This document shows, piece after piece, positions 25,447 to 31,765 of a stretch of DNA of 47,328 nucleotides. Both the position numbers and the translations under genes were made by a program. The notes beneath the pieces are model-generated. The model was not told where the DNA came from and did no database searches. It saw only the letters and a program-made list of their open reading frames with translations. How positions within the stretch are numbered: position 1 is the stretch's first letter; every line of letters starts with the position of its first letter. Source of the stretch: a virus; the IMG/VR virus record IMGVR_UViG_3300005264_000007, positions 1 to 47,328 of that record. The stretch is one strand, 5' to 3'.

Positions 25447-25866
25447 CTAGAATCCGTAAGACTTCTCTTGCATTATCCCCTCAATTGGGAACCTGTCACC
25501 ACTATTTATAACTTTATTGCTGTAATCTCTGTCTAAATACCTTTCACTGACTGAATCACCTGCGCTTTTCATCCTGTTCTCAAGGTTAATCGCTGGATCA
25601 ATGTCTCTTTTAAGTGATGGTATTACCTGATTTCTGTCAATTGGACTATTGAAGTAATGTGAGTTGACTAACCTTTCGTACTTAGAACCCTCTTCACCCA
25701 TCTTCTTCACCAATGGATCGTTTGGGCCCAACGCCTCAACTGCTCTTGAATACTCTTCCTTTTTACTGGCAAGTTTATCCAAGTAACTGTACTCGGTAGG
25801 TGCGCTCTCTTGTGCTAGGTCATCAACTCTACCTAGAAACTCTTCCAATGTTTCGTCATTATTCAT
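25447..25866 (-). CDS. Hypothetical protein next to tRNA-Gln, 139 aa
   Basis: The product is charged and helical in its first 75 residues (ETLEEFLGRVDDLAQES, then LDKLASKKEEYSRAVEAL). The remainder is extended and Asp/Arg-rich. The gene starts 25 bases beyond the tRNA-Gln 3' end and heads the packaging block. No known motif was seen. Its sequence resembles virion-internal or scaffold-like proteins in composition only. Confidence 0.65.
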   Translation of the reverse strand: MNNDETLEEFLGRVDDLAQESAPTEYSYLDKLASKKEEYSRAVEALGPNDPLVKKMGEEGSKYERLVNSHYFNSPIDRNQVIPSLKRDIDPAINLENRMKSAGDSVSERYLDRDYSNKVINSGDRFPIEGIMQEKSYGF

Positions 25867-25891
25867 CTGTTAATTATAATCTATAATGAAA

Positions 25892-25968
25892 TGGCAGGCA
25901 AGGGCGGATTTGAACTGCCAACCTACGGTACCAAAAACCGTTGATCTAGCCAATTGATCTACTTGCCC
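25892..25968 (-). tRNA. tRNA-Gln (anticodon TTG)
   Basis: On the minus strand a full cloverleaf can be drawn. The acceptor is GGGCAAG/CTTGCCT with a first G-U pair. The D stem is GATC/GATC. The anticodon stem ACGGT/ACCGT has loop TTTTGGT, giving anticodon TTG. The variable region is AGGTT, the T loop is TTCAAAT, and G73 is followed by an encoded CCA. The T stem has one A-C mismatch. A weak first pair is usual for Gln tRNAs. Reading CAA codons suits an AT-rich phage. Confidence 0.88.
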
Positions 25969-25980
25969 GATGAACGTAGC

Positions 25981-26418
25981 TTACACTTTTACTCTTTTGA
26001 ATGTACAACCTAAATACCGTTTTATCTCTTCCTCTCTAGATAAATCTTCTTCGATATTGTGCCTGTGATGTTGTTCATCAATCTCATAAGCTACCTTGTT
26101 AATACTATCATAGCCGTCAATTTTGTATTTACCACACTTAAACTGCCTTTCTAGCTTTACGTTTAATACTTGCTCTATTGTATCAATTGCAGCAATCTCT
26201 TTTAGGCATAGTGATATCCTTGTCTTTGTATATTCCCTATAATGTTTATAAAGTGCTTCACTTACTACGTAATATTTACATTTGCAGTTCCTATAACCTG
26301 TATTGTAGTAGCTTTCTGTAATACTCAAATCATTCTCTATTGCAACATTTCTAAGCGATCTCAGTACATTCTTGTGTAAAATGTTAAACTTTTTTGCTAT
26401 TTCAAGTGATGTTAACAT
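25981..26418 (-). CDS. Rha-like N-terminal domain fused to a Vsr/EDxHD-type nuclease-like domain, 145 aa
   Basis: The N-terminus (LTSLEIAKKFNILHKNVLRSLRN) is the Rha-type DNA-binding motif of phage regulators. The C-terminal 60 residues (QFKCGKYKIDGYDSINKVAY, then EIDEQHHRHN and LGCTFKRVKV) follow the layout of small PD-(D/E)XK/Vsr-like endonucleases. There the Asp of KIDGYD and the Glu-Asp/His pairs could bind metal. The gene fills the 479 bases between two tRNA genes exactly, as selfish nucleases often do. A ten-G run stands in the place of the ribosome site. Function as a homing nuclease or regulator is inferred. Confidence 0.65.
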   Translation of the reverse strand: MLTSLEIAKKFNILHKNVLRSLRNVAIENDLSITESYYNTGYRNCKCKYYVVSEALYKHYREYTKTRISLCLKEIAAIDTIEQVLNVKLERQFKCGKYKIDGYDSINKVAYEIDEQHHRHNIEEDLSREEEIKRYLGCTFKRVKV

Positions 26419-26421
26419 TTA

Positions 26422-26431
26422 CCCCCCCCCC
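26422..26431. repeat. Ten-base C/G homopolymer in the ribosome-site position
   Basis: Ten consecutive C on the plus strand (G in the mRNA) end three bases before the ATG of the 145-residue gene. The mRNA would read CTCAG, ten G, TAA, ATG. Length changes in this tract would alter ribosome binding, and it is also a typical sequencing-error site. Confidence 0.85.
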
Positions 26432-26447
26432 TGAGCTGTGTTAAAAA

Positions 26448-26523
26448 TGGCGGAACCAACGAGATTCGAACTCGTGATAAAAGCGTGACAGGCTTTCGTT
26501 ATGACCAACTTAACTATGATTCC
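26448..26523 (-). tRNA. tRNA-Asp (anticodon GTC)
   Basis: The cloverleaf is clean: acceptor GGAATCA/TGGTTCC with one G-U pair, D stem GTTA/TAAC with loop AGTTGGTCA, anticodon stem AAAGC/GCTTT with loop CTGTCAC, and T stem ACGAG/CTCGT with loop TTCGAAT. G73 and CCA are encoded. All invariant positions are in place, including TTCGAAT. G73 with anticodon GTC are Asp identity elements. Confidence 0.93.
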
Positions 26524-26571
26524 GCACTGAAAATCCTATTGTCAGATAGAACTTCAATTAGCGTATGTTAA

Positions 26572-26781
26572 TCATACCTCTCTATATACACCGTTTCCAG
26601 TGAATTTGTTATAATACGAGAACTCAAAATCTTTCCCACCATGACTAAACGTAACTGGTAGACCTGTTGAACCGCTATTACCCATATCTGGATTAATCAG
26701 GTAAGGCATAATCTTGCCTGTGCCATCTAGCATATTCACACCGAGCATTACAATTACTCTACCATCGTCTGCTATTCTCAC
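26572..26781 (-). CDS. Small hypothetical protein, 69 aa
   Basis: The ATG overlaps the stop of the phosphoesterase gene by four bases. The product is beta-rich: VIVMLGVNMLDGTGKIMPYL is followed by GLPVTFSHGGKDFEFSYYN. It shows no membrane segment or known domain. Coupled translation with the phosphoesterase suggests a shared early or late task. The function is unknown. Confidence 0.65.
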   Translation of the reverse strand: MRIADDGRVIVMLGVNMLDGTGKIMPYLINPDMGNSGSTGLPVTFSHGGKDFEFSYYNKFTGNGVYREV

Positions 26782-27410
26782 TCTAAATCCTTTGGATAAT
26801 AAGTCTCACCACGCTTACATGTCTCAATTGTTAACCTTTCCTTTTCAATATATACGCTAGATGGGCCATGAACATGACCAATTCTAATCGTATGAATATT
26901 ATAACCTTTAAGTCTGTATTGCTTTACAAGTGAAATGCAATTATCTATTCGCTCTTGGCTTAAAGTATAAGGTTTATCCAAGTTTCTATTTGAACCTGTT
27001 ATGCCGACTTTATATATTGCGTAGATTCTGTATGAAAAGAACCCTCTACCACCTCTACCTATTTCACATTCGTGCATCTTTTCATCTGAATAACAGATAT
27101 ACTTTGCTCCATGGGTATATAAAACTCCTTCAAATATGAACACATAGTTTAATTGAGTCTTAGGTGCTTTCTTGTCATGGTTACCGAACAAATAGACTAC
27201 ATGCTGAACTGTCTCCAACCATTCTTGCCTACTTCTCCATAATCCTACATGCTTCTTTTTCACTCCCTTAATATCAATTACATCACCGAGCAACACAATT
27301 AATGTATTCTCGTCTGCTCTTGCCAGTATATCCATAAACTCATTCCAAGTATAAAGCGAATGACTTGAACCTAGGTGTGGATCTGCAATTACAATTATGT
27401 TTCTTTTCAT
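26778..27410 (-). CDS. Calcineurin-like metallophosphoesterase, 210 aa
   Basis: The family motifs are in order: ADPHLGSS (Asp10, His12), LLGDVID (Asp43), LFGNHDKK (Asn77, His78), YTHG and RIGHVHGP. These residues bind the two-metal centre. The length is typical for small phage phosphoesterases, which act on phosphodiesters or pyrophosphate bonds of nucleotides or DNA. The substrate cannot be read from the sequence. It is the second gene of the minus arm and is stop-start overlapped with both neighbours. Confidence 0.88.
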   Translation of the reverse strand: MKRNIIVIADPHLGSSHSLYTWNEFMDILARADENTLIVLLGDVIDIKGVKKKHVGLWRSRQEWLETVQHVVYLFGNHDKKAPKTQLNYVFIFEGVLYTHGAKYICYSDEKMHECEIGRGGRGFFSYRIYAIYKVGITGSNRNLDKPYTLSQERIDNCISLVKQYRLKGYNIHTIRIGHVHGPSSVYIEKERLTIETCKRGETYYPKDLE

Positions 27411-27869
27411 CTAATCATCCCTCATACTTATTGCTATTTTGCCAAGCCTTCTAACCACATCATCAGATGTATGCCCATCGAACTCGTGATCCTTCTTCCT
27501 CTCTATACCTTCAACGAATTGCAATAATGAATTAGGACAATGGTAGCTCACTTGACCGAAAGCTGAGTTCATGCATAATAGGAACCAGTTCTTGTAGTGG
27601 TCTTCAATCACATAGCAGCAATCTTTATTTAATAGGCACAAATTAATCCACAACATATGCCTATGCATATATAGCTCATCGAACGTGTGATAGCCGTCTG
27701 ATGTTGAACCGGATGTCTTGTTCATTTCATCTAGTTTTTGATTGCAACTAAGAACAGCTTTGAACGTGTACGCATCAATAAGTGCCATAGCTTCTGCTTC
27801 TGATACACCACTTGCCATATCTACCATATCGTCAACAACTTTCAAGTACTTCTCGTTTAATTTATCCAT
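27411..27869 (-). CDS. First gene of the minus arm, hypothetical, 152 aa
   Basis: The ATG at 27869 follows a GGGGGA ribosome site in the divergent spacer. The product begins MDKLNEKYLKVVDDMVDMASG and is helical with many Cys (CNQKL, NLCLLNKDCCYVI, LLCMNSAF) and His. It ends in an Arg/Asp-rich helix. No zinc motif with regular spacing is clear. As the first gene it may be expressed early from a leftward promoter. The function is unknown. Confidence 0.7.
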   Translation of the reverse strand: MDKLNEKYLKVVDDMVDMASGVSEAEAMALIDAYTFKAVLSCNQKLDEMNKTSGSTSDGYHTFDELYMHRHMLWINLCLLNKDCCYVIEDHYKNWFLLCMNSAFGQVSYHCPNSLLQFVEGIERKKDHEFDGHTSDDVVRRLGKIAISMRDD

Positions 27870-28219
27870 CTAATATCCCCCGTTACTCCAAGATTAACAC
27901 ATGAACAGCTAGAGGCAAGCACTATTACTGACGCATTGGGAGGATTGATGGGCTGCTCTTGTACTTAGGTTAGGGTGAAAACGTAGACGTTTGAGTGGTG
28001 AAGGTAAAAATTAGGGGACGCTCTTGGACTTAGTAGGTTGAGTGAAACGATTAGCTGTAGAGGTAATGTGATTAAAGGTAGTTGGGGAATGTTTAAGCGG
28101 GCGCTCTGGTAGTTAGTAGACTGTCTAAATTTTAGACTGGATTAAGTAGGTGACAGCCTAGTGGTTGGTACAGGTGGTAGTGGGCAGCAGACTTGGTAGG
28201 AAAAGTGTTAGTTGGGCCG

Positions 28220-28447
28220 AAAAATGTGTAGGTGGTCAGCTAGGTGGTTTTGTAATATAAGCCGTCAAAAGTGTGGGAGGTGACAGGTGCAGTGTTTTAC
28301 GTTAATTCGTTGGAAAAATGTGGGGGAGTAGTTGCTGAATCGGCGGCTCTAGTAGGTTGTAGGCTGTCAACTTTAAACGAGCAGACAAGACAGTGATGCT
28401 ACAAGTGGGTGCAAATTATGTTAATCCAGTCTAAAAATGTGGGAGGT
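28220..28447 (+). repeat. G/T-rich imperfect repeats around AAAAATGTGGGAGGT
   Basis: Related units begin at 28220 (AAAAATGTGTAGGTGG), 28267 (AAAAGTGTGGGAGGTG), 28314 (AAAAATGTGGGGGAGTA) and 28433 (AAAAATGTGGGAGGT). The first three are spaced exactly 47 bases apart. A second motif, GCTCTTG-ACTTAG-like, recurs near 27955, 28020, 28103, 28346 and 28537. They could be iteron-like protein sites or parts of a structured RNA. Confidence 0.6.
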
Positions 28448-28572
28448 CCAAAGACATTTATATATAACCTACCAAAAACAACCCCCCACCCCCTCCTCCT
28501 TCAAACTCCTTCCTGTGCTGGTGTCTAGGATTGGTAGCTCTTGCACTTGGTTGCTACTGCCTGTTTCCACCT

Positions 28573-28589
28573 GATAGAGTATCTCTATC
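28573..28589. promoter_or_regulatory. Perfect dyad GATAGAG-TAT-CTCTATC, operator-like
   Basis: This 17-base inverted repeat has seven-base arms and a three-base centre, extended by ACC/GGT with one bulged base. Its half-site GATAGA returns in two dyads 0.3 kb further on, which suggests a regulator with several sites in the divergent spacer. Confidence 0.55.
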
Positions 28590-28628
28590 GGTCAAGTGGA
28601 TGGGATAGGTGTTGTAGATGATGTTGGT

Positions 28629-28655
28629 GGGATTGGGTAAGGGTGGGTGGATGGG
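28629..28655 (+). other. G-quadruplex motif
   Basis: Five runs of three G are separated by loops ATT, TAA, T and TGGAT, so the first four alone meet the usual three-tetrad rule with short loops. G-rich sequence continues to 28684. The complementary C-rich strand could form an i-motif. Confidence 0.7.
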
Positions 28656-28716
28656 TGGATGTGTGGGAGTGGATGGATGGGGTTAATGGTGGGTAACTTA
28701 GACAACTTCACCCATC

Positions 28717-28740
28717 TTCCCCTCTCTCCTCTCTCCCTTT
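28717..28740. repeat. Polypyrimidine mirror repeat (triplex/H-DNA capable)
   Basis: Bases 28720-28737 read the same from both ends (CCTCTCTC centred, all C and T), an 18-base perfect mirror. The symmetry goes on to 28717-28740 with one mismatch. It sits in a nearly 60-base pyrimidine tract. Such mirror repeats can fold into intramolecular triplexes. Confidence 0.7.
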
Positions 28741-28890
28741 TCTCCCCTCTTTCTCAACCTTCCACCTGTCAACCCAACCATCCTACCACTACCAATAATA
28801 CAAACAATAACCACTTGTAGTCGCTCTCGATCTATTCGATCAATCGCTTCGCTCTCTCACTTGCTACCACCTATAATGATAACCACCACC

Positions 28891-28907
28891 GATAGATAAA
28901 ACCTATC
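28891..28907. promoter_or_regulatory. GATAGA-type dyad, first of a pair
   Basis: GATAG and CTATC face each other across seven bases. The same motif follows exactly 30 bases later, about three helical turns, so a protein bound to both would lie on one face of the DNA. Candidate operator for the early promoter. Confidence 0.5.
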
Positions 28908-28920
28908 ACCTTAATTGCCT

Positions 28921-28937
28921 GATAGATAAAATCTATT
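28921..28937. promoter_or_regulatory. GATAGA-type dyad, second of a pair
   Basis: ATAGAT and ATCTAT are opposed across three bases within GATAGATAAAATCTATT. Sixteen-base match to the copy at 28891 with one difference. It lies about 115 bases upstream of the candidate early promoter. Confidence 0.5.
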
Positions 28938-29034
28938 AGACAAGCTGTCTCCCTTTAACTACTATCTGCATACTTCCCTCAACTTCATTCAAGAGCAGTC
29001 ACCTAAAATTTATCTGTAATTAATGTGAATTAAC

Positions 29035-29076
29035 TTGATAATAGTTCTTGACAGCAACTATCTAGACCTGTATCTC
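29035..29076 (+). promoter_or_regulatory. Candidate early promoter(s)
   Basis: A perfect TTGACA (29048-29053) is followed after 17 bases by TATCTC. An overlapping pair is TTGATA (29035-29040), 18 bases, TATCTA. Both -10 boxes are weak. The first gene of the plus arm starts about 70 bases downstream, behind a GAGG ribosome site. This is sequence inference only. Confidence 0.5.
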
Positions 29077-29143
29077 TACACTTACATTAATCAATAACGA
29101 TTAACAATGACAGTAACATAACCTGTCAAATGAGGTCCAACCA

Positions 29144-29212
29144 ATGACAATACCAACACTAATAATACTACTACTTGCACTAACTGTAGTTGCAACACTG
29201 GTAAAGGGATAA
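29144..29212 (+). CDS. Micro membrane peptide, 22 aa
   Basis: ATG with GAGG eight bases upstream opens a 22-residue frame, MTIPTLIILLLALTVVATLVKG with only one charged residue, a single membrane span. The stop is one base before the next ATG. The first gene of the early operon, it may be a membrane micro-protein that meets the host early. It could be translation-coupling peptide with no fold of its own. Confidence 0.6.
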   Translation: MTIPTLIILLLALTVVATLVKG

Positions 29213-29213
29213 C

Positions 29214-29402
29214 ATGAATTACATCAAACAACTTCAGGAGCGCATTAAAGAGCTAGAGCTTTCACTTGATCGTAAAGACGAAGCGCTAAATGACCTCTTT
29301 CACTACATCAACTTACCAAAGTTTCACAAAGATACCACGGTACAAGTTAGCGACATTAGAAGACGACTATTAGACATTAGAACTATTACAGGACTGGAGT
29401 AA
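29214..29402 (+). CDS. Small coiled-coil protein, 62 aa
   Basis: The product begins MNYIKQLQERIKELELSLDRK, an amphipathic helix with leucine spacing of a coiled coil. It ends in a basic RRRLLDIRTITGLE segment. It is placed one base after the membrane micro-peptide. The function is unknown. Such short early proteins are often host-takeover factors. Confidence 0.7.
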   Translation: MNYIKQLQERIKELELSLDRKDEALNDLFHYINLPKFHKDTTVQVSDIRRRLLDIRTITGLE

Positions 29403-29407
29403 ACACT

Positions 29408-29629
29408 ATGACAAATAGAACAGCAAAGCTAGGCGACAAATACAATGACCTGACTTACATTGAGCAAATAGAGACACATTCAACTAACGGCAATTGGCAG
29501 CAATTCAGGCTACTAATTGAAGTACTTAAAGACCGTCACTTATTACTACTTGTTACTGATAACATGCTAAACATGACGGCAATAAACAAAATATCTGATG
29601 AAATATTACTACGAATGAAAGGACTATAA
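29408..29629 (+). CDS. Early hypothetical protein, 73 aa
   Basis: A helical 73-residue product with QIETHSTNGNWQQFRLLIEVL and a run of Leu (DRHLLLLVTDNML). No membrane segment, no zinc ligands. It is tightly packed within the early operon, five bases after the previous gene. Function unknown. Confidence 0.65.
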   Translation: MTNRTAKLGDKYNDLTYIEQIETHSTNGNWQQFRLLIEVLKDRHLLLLVTDNMLNMTAINKISDEILLRMKGL

Positions 29630-29631
29630 CT

Positions 29632-30132
29632 ATGACATATCAAGACGCACAAAACATTCTACAGATTAAAGCTTCAATCTATGAGCTGAAAGATCTCAAA
29701 AAGGTCTACCATTCAATGGCAAGGAAGTACCATTCTGACCTAAACGACTTAACCTCTGACACCATGATGAAATTAATCAACAATGCCTATAGTTGGCTAA
29801 AGGACAACTTACCTATATTTGTTGATGAAACTAAGCAACAAGATTCAACTATTAGCGATGAGTTAGCTAGTGCAATTGATGCGATCAAGCACTTACATGA
29901 TATTCATATTGAGTTGATTGGGTGCTGGATATGGATAACTGGAGATACTAAGCTTCACAAAGACATATTCAAGAGCAACGGATTCAGGTGGTCCCCTAAA
30001 AAAGCATCATGGTACTTTGCTCCATCTACTGGCAAGAAGTCATTTTACAAAGGCAAACGTTCACTTGATGAAATACGCACTAAATATGGAAGTAAAACTA
30101 TTAATAACAGTTATAGGACGGCTATAGCTTAA
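29632..30132 (+). CDS. DnaJ-like (J-domain) protein with changed HPD motif, 166 aa
   Basis: Residues 1-58 match a J domain: a first helix region with DAQNILQI, then LKKVYHSMARKYHSDLND, and INNAYSWLKD at the end. The J-domain HPD triplet reads HSD (residues 34-36). The C-terminal 75 residues form a second unit (IHIELIGCWIWITGDTKLHK, then FRWSPKKASWYFAP) that is common in phage and plasmid proteins called DnaJ-like. It may recruit or divert the host DnaK; the changed triplet may weaken that. Confidence 0.7.
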   Translation: MTYQDAQNILQIKASIYELKDLKKVYHSMARKYHSDLNDLTSDTMMKLINNAYSWLKDNLPIFVDETKQQDSTISDELASAIDAIKHLHDIHIELIGCWIWITGDTKLHKDIFKSNGFRWSPKKASWYFAPSTGKKSFYKGKRSLDEIRTKYGSKTINNSYRTAIA

Positions 30133-30141
30133 GGAGGCAAC

Positions 30142-30399
30142 ATGCACTTAAATGCAATTGATTACAAAGTATCACAAAGACTTCATTCACTACCATTCTA
30201 CTCTCTTATCGCTGCGGCAATGAGGGGAGCGGATAGCATCAACTTAGTAAAGCTTCAATCTTGCTTCCCTGAGATATGGGAAAGCTTGCAAGCTAGGTAC
30301 GATGCAGGCGGTGGCATATTGGAAAGTGATAACATTGACACTGACAAGAAGTATAATCAATGTGAAATAATAGCAGATAACTACATTCATGGCATATAG
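30142..30399 (+). CDS. Early hypothetical protein, 85 aa
   Basis: The start has AAGGAGG seven bases upstream. The product is helical and contains INLVKLQSCFPEIWESLQARYDAGGGIL, a phrase I know from small phage proteins of unknown role. A run of Asp and Lys follows. It is eleven bases from the next gene. Nothing more can be said on function. Confidence 0.7.
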   Translation: MHLNAIDYKVSQRLHSLPFYSLIAAAMRGADSINLVKLQSCFPEIWESLQARYDAGGGILESDNIDTDKKYNQCEIIADNYIHGI

Positions 30400-30409
30400 G
30401 AGGCAACTA

Positions 30410-30676
30410 ATGATAATTGAAGTTAAACATGGTGACATTCTCAAGATTAAATCTAGGTTCAATGTTGGTGATATCGTTTCATTTGAGGGTAATAGTGTAG
30501 ACGATTTAGGTAATGATTTCCTCTATTACGAGCAGATAGAAAAGTTCGTCCCTGAAATACTCTACACTGATGATGGACCAACCATTCGTGCTAGAGTTGA
30601 TACTGTTAACCCAAACATTACTGAGTTATATGAAGATGAAATGACACTAATTAAAGAGGCGCCAACATGCGAATAA
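30410..30676 (+). CDS. Early hypothetical protein, 88 aa
   Basis: The ATG at 30410 is chosen because AGGAGG precedes it by eight bases. An in-frame start 21 bases earlier lies inside the ribosome site. The product is a beta-rich, acidic fold: HGDILKIKSRFNVGDIVSFEG, then a YEDEMTLIKEAPTCE end. It overlaps the next start by ten bases. Function unknown. Confidence 0.7.
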   Translation: MIIEVKHGDILKIKSRFNVGDIVSFEGNSVDDLGNDFLYYEQIEKFVPEILYTDDGPTIRARVDTVNPNITELYEDEMTLIKEAPTCE

Positions 30677-30915
30677 TGAAACAACTTAGACATGACATTA
30701 AGTACAAAGTGGTAAAGCACATAATTACCAAAAACTACTGGGAATATTACGTCACTGACCTACCTGATGCTGATGGCATTGGTAATGCTCTAGTACTTGG
30801 ATTCGAGACTGAATGGGGTTCGTTTGACTATAATGAGATGAAACCTTACATAATCAGTGAAACTACCAACCTTGACGACTTACTGCCTGCTCTAGGCCAC
30901 ATATGGGAGTACTAA
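30667..30915 (+). CDS. Early hypothetical protein, 82 aa
   Basis: Basic N-terminus (RIMKQLRHDIKYKVVKHI), then an acidic, aromatic C-terminal part with ETEWGSFDYNEMKPYII and a terminal GHIWEY. Stop and start of the next gene are joined (30915/30916). Function unknown; the size and packing suggest a host-acting early protein. Confidence 0.65.
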   Translation: MRIMKQLRHDIKYKVVKHIITKNYWEYYVTDLPDADGIGNALVLGFETEWGSFDYNEMKPYIISETTNLDDLLPALGHIWEY

Positions 30916-31137
30916 ATGCAAGACCAAGTAATAGTACTAGCTAAATACTTAGGTGATAACCTTTTCAACTTCAAGGGCAAGGTTAGTGGTAGGCTAGTTA
31001 GTTCAATCAAGGTTAATCTTGCCAGTGATTTAGAGCTAAACTGTCATTACCTAATTAAAGGCATTTCAAATGGGATTAAGAACGGGCGATTGTCTTTAAC
31101 TATTGAACGGATAAAGCAAGTTGGGGAGGTTGGATAA
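30916..31137 (+). CDS. Early beta-rich protein, 73 aa
   Basis: The strands VIVLAKYLGDNLFNFKG, SGRLVSSIKVNLASDLELN and GRLSLTIERIKQVG alternate charges, giving a small barrel-like pattern, perhaps OB- or SH3-like. It shares one base with the next gene. Function unknown. Confidence 0.65.
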   Translation: MQDQVIVLAKYLGDNLFNFKGKVSGRLVSSIKVNLASDLELNCHYLIKGISNGIKNGRLSLTIERIKQVGEVG

Positions 31138-31301
31138 TGCCCATTGAACATATTCCCTTTCTACCTCTCTCCTTCATGCTTGCACTAGTAACTGTAAGCG
31201 TGGGGAGCTACCTATTAACCTTGTTTGACAAGTTGTTTACGAAGCTGATTACATTGATCTTGTACTTACTTTTCAAGCTAACTACTAAGGATAACGAATG
31301 A
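31137..31301 (+). CDS. Small two-span membrane protein, 54 aa
   Basis: The ATG overlaps the upstream TAA (TAATG), and GGGGAGG lies just before. Two hydrophobic spans are visible, FLPLSFMLALVTVSVGSYLL and LITLILYLLF, joined by FDKLFTK, and the end is TTKDNE. Both overlaps with neighbours support translation. A possible early membrane effector; function unknown. Confidence 0.65.
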   Translation: MPIEHIPFLPLSFMLALVTVSVGSYLLTLFDKLFTKLITLILYLLFKLTTKDNE

Positions 31302-31570
31302 TACCTATTAACATTGAACTAGAAATACTGATAAAGCTCATTGAACGGCATGGTGTTGGCAACCTCTTATCCATTAAAGGTGTATACCCGATTTTAAAAG
31401 ACCACTTTGCGCATGAGATAACAGGTGCTTATAATGAGGGCAGGAATAACACAGACTTTAATCTGTTTCTGGCCGACCTAAAGAGTGTGGTTCGAGAGCA
31501 ACAAACTAAAGTTCGAGCAAGTGAAAAGATGCTTGGTAAGGATAAGTTGAGGTTCAACTCCAATGATTGA
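31298..31570 (+). CDS. Early hypothetical protein, 90 aa
   Basis: Helical protein beginning MIPINIELEILIKLIERHG, with a middle LKDHFAHEITGAYNEGRNN and a basic end (KMLGKDKLRF). ATGA overlap with the membrane protein before it, and an eight-base overlap with the micro-peptide after it. No known domain. Confidence 0.65.
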   Translation: MIPINIELEILIKLIERHGVGNLLSIKGVYPILKDHFAHEITGAYNEGRNNTDFNLFLADLKSVVREQQTKVRASEKMLGKDKLRFNSND

Positions 31571-31646
31571 TCCAACCTTAAATGCATTCATCCTACTTGC
31601 GTTCCTGTCCATACTTATGTTTGTGGTGTTTAAATTTATTGATTGA
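31563..31646 (+). CDS. Micro membrane peptide, 27 aa
   Basis: A 27-residue frame starts inside the end of the previous gene, with GAGG about ten bases upstream. The product is one hydrophobic span (LNAFILLAFLSILMFVVFKF) with Asp at both ends. It resembles the micro-peptides at 29144 and 38640. Real translation is likely but unproven. Confidence 0.5.
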   Translation: MIDPTLNAFILLAFLSILMFVVFKFID

Positions 31647-31731
31647 CAGATAATGGTAGTGGGGTTAGATTTTTAGGTGAATAACTTATCAACTTTGAAA
31701 AAAGAGGTGATAATCCCACTACTTCATTTAT

Positions 31732-31760
31732 TTGACAGTAAATGTAATGGGATTTATCAA
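31732..31760 (+). promoter_or_regulatory. Candidate internal promoter in the early operon
   Basis: TTGACA (31732-31737), 17 bases, TATCAA (31755-31760) is the best promoter match seen on the plus strand. It follows the first run of small genes. Just upstream, GTAGTGGG (31656-31663) and CCCACTAC (31715-31722) form a long-loop inverted repeat. Start of a second transcript is inferred. Confidence 0.5.
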
Positions 31761-31765
31761 ACAGA

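Larger units (their letters stand above)
27870..29143. promoter_or_regulatory. Gene-free divergent spacer; control region and possible replication origin
   Basis: No convincing gene occurs on either strand over 1.27 kb. The left half (27900-28450) is G/T-rich on the plus strand and contains repeats. C-rich and G-rich blocks then alternate, with an AT-rich patch at 28455-28466 (TATATATA-like). The right part carries GATAGA dyads, a pyrimidine mirror repeat and a TTGACA promoter just before the early operon. Strand-skewed composition, repeats and an AT-rich unwinding-like patch are usual in phage origins. Confidence 0.7.

Noticed and set aside
27870-29143. CRISPR array or protein gene in the gene-free spacer
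   Set aside because: Repeats are imperfect, with uneven spacing beyond the 47-base trio, and no repeat-spacer pattern. No frame of useful length on either strand.
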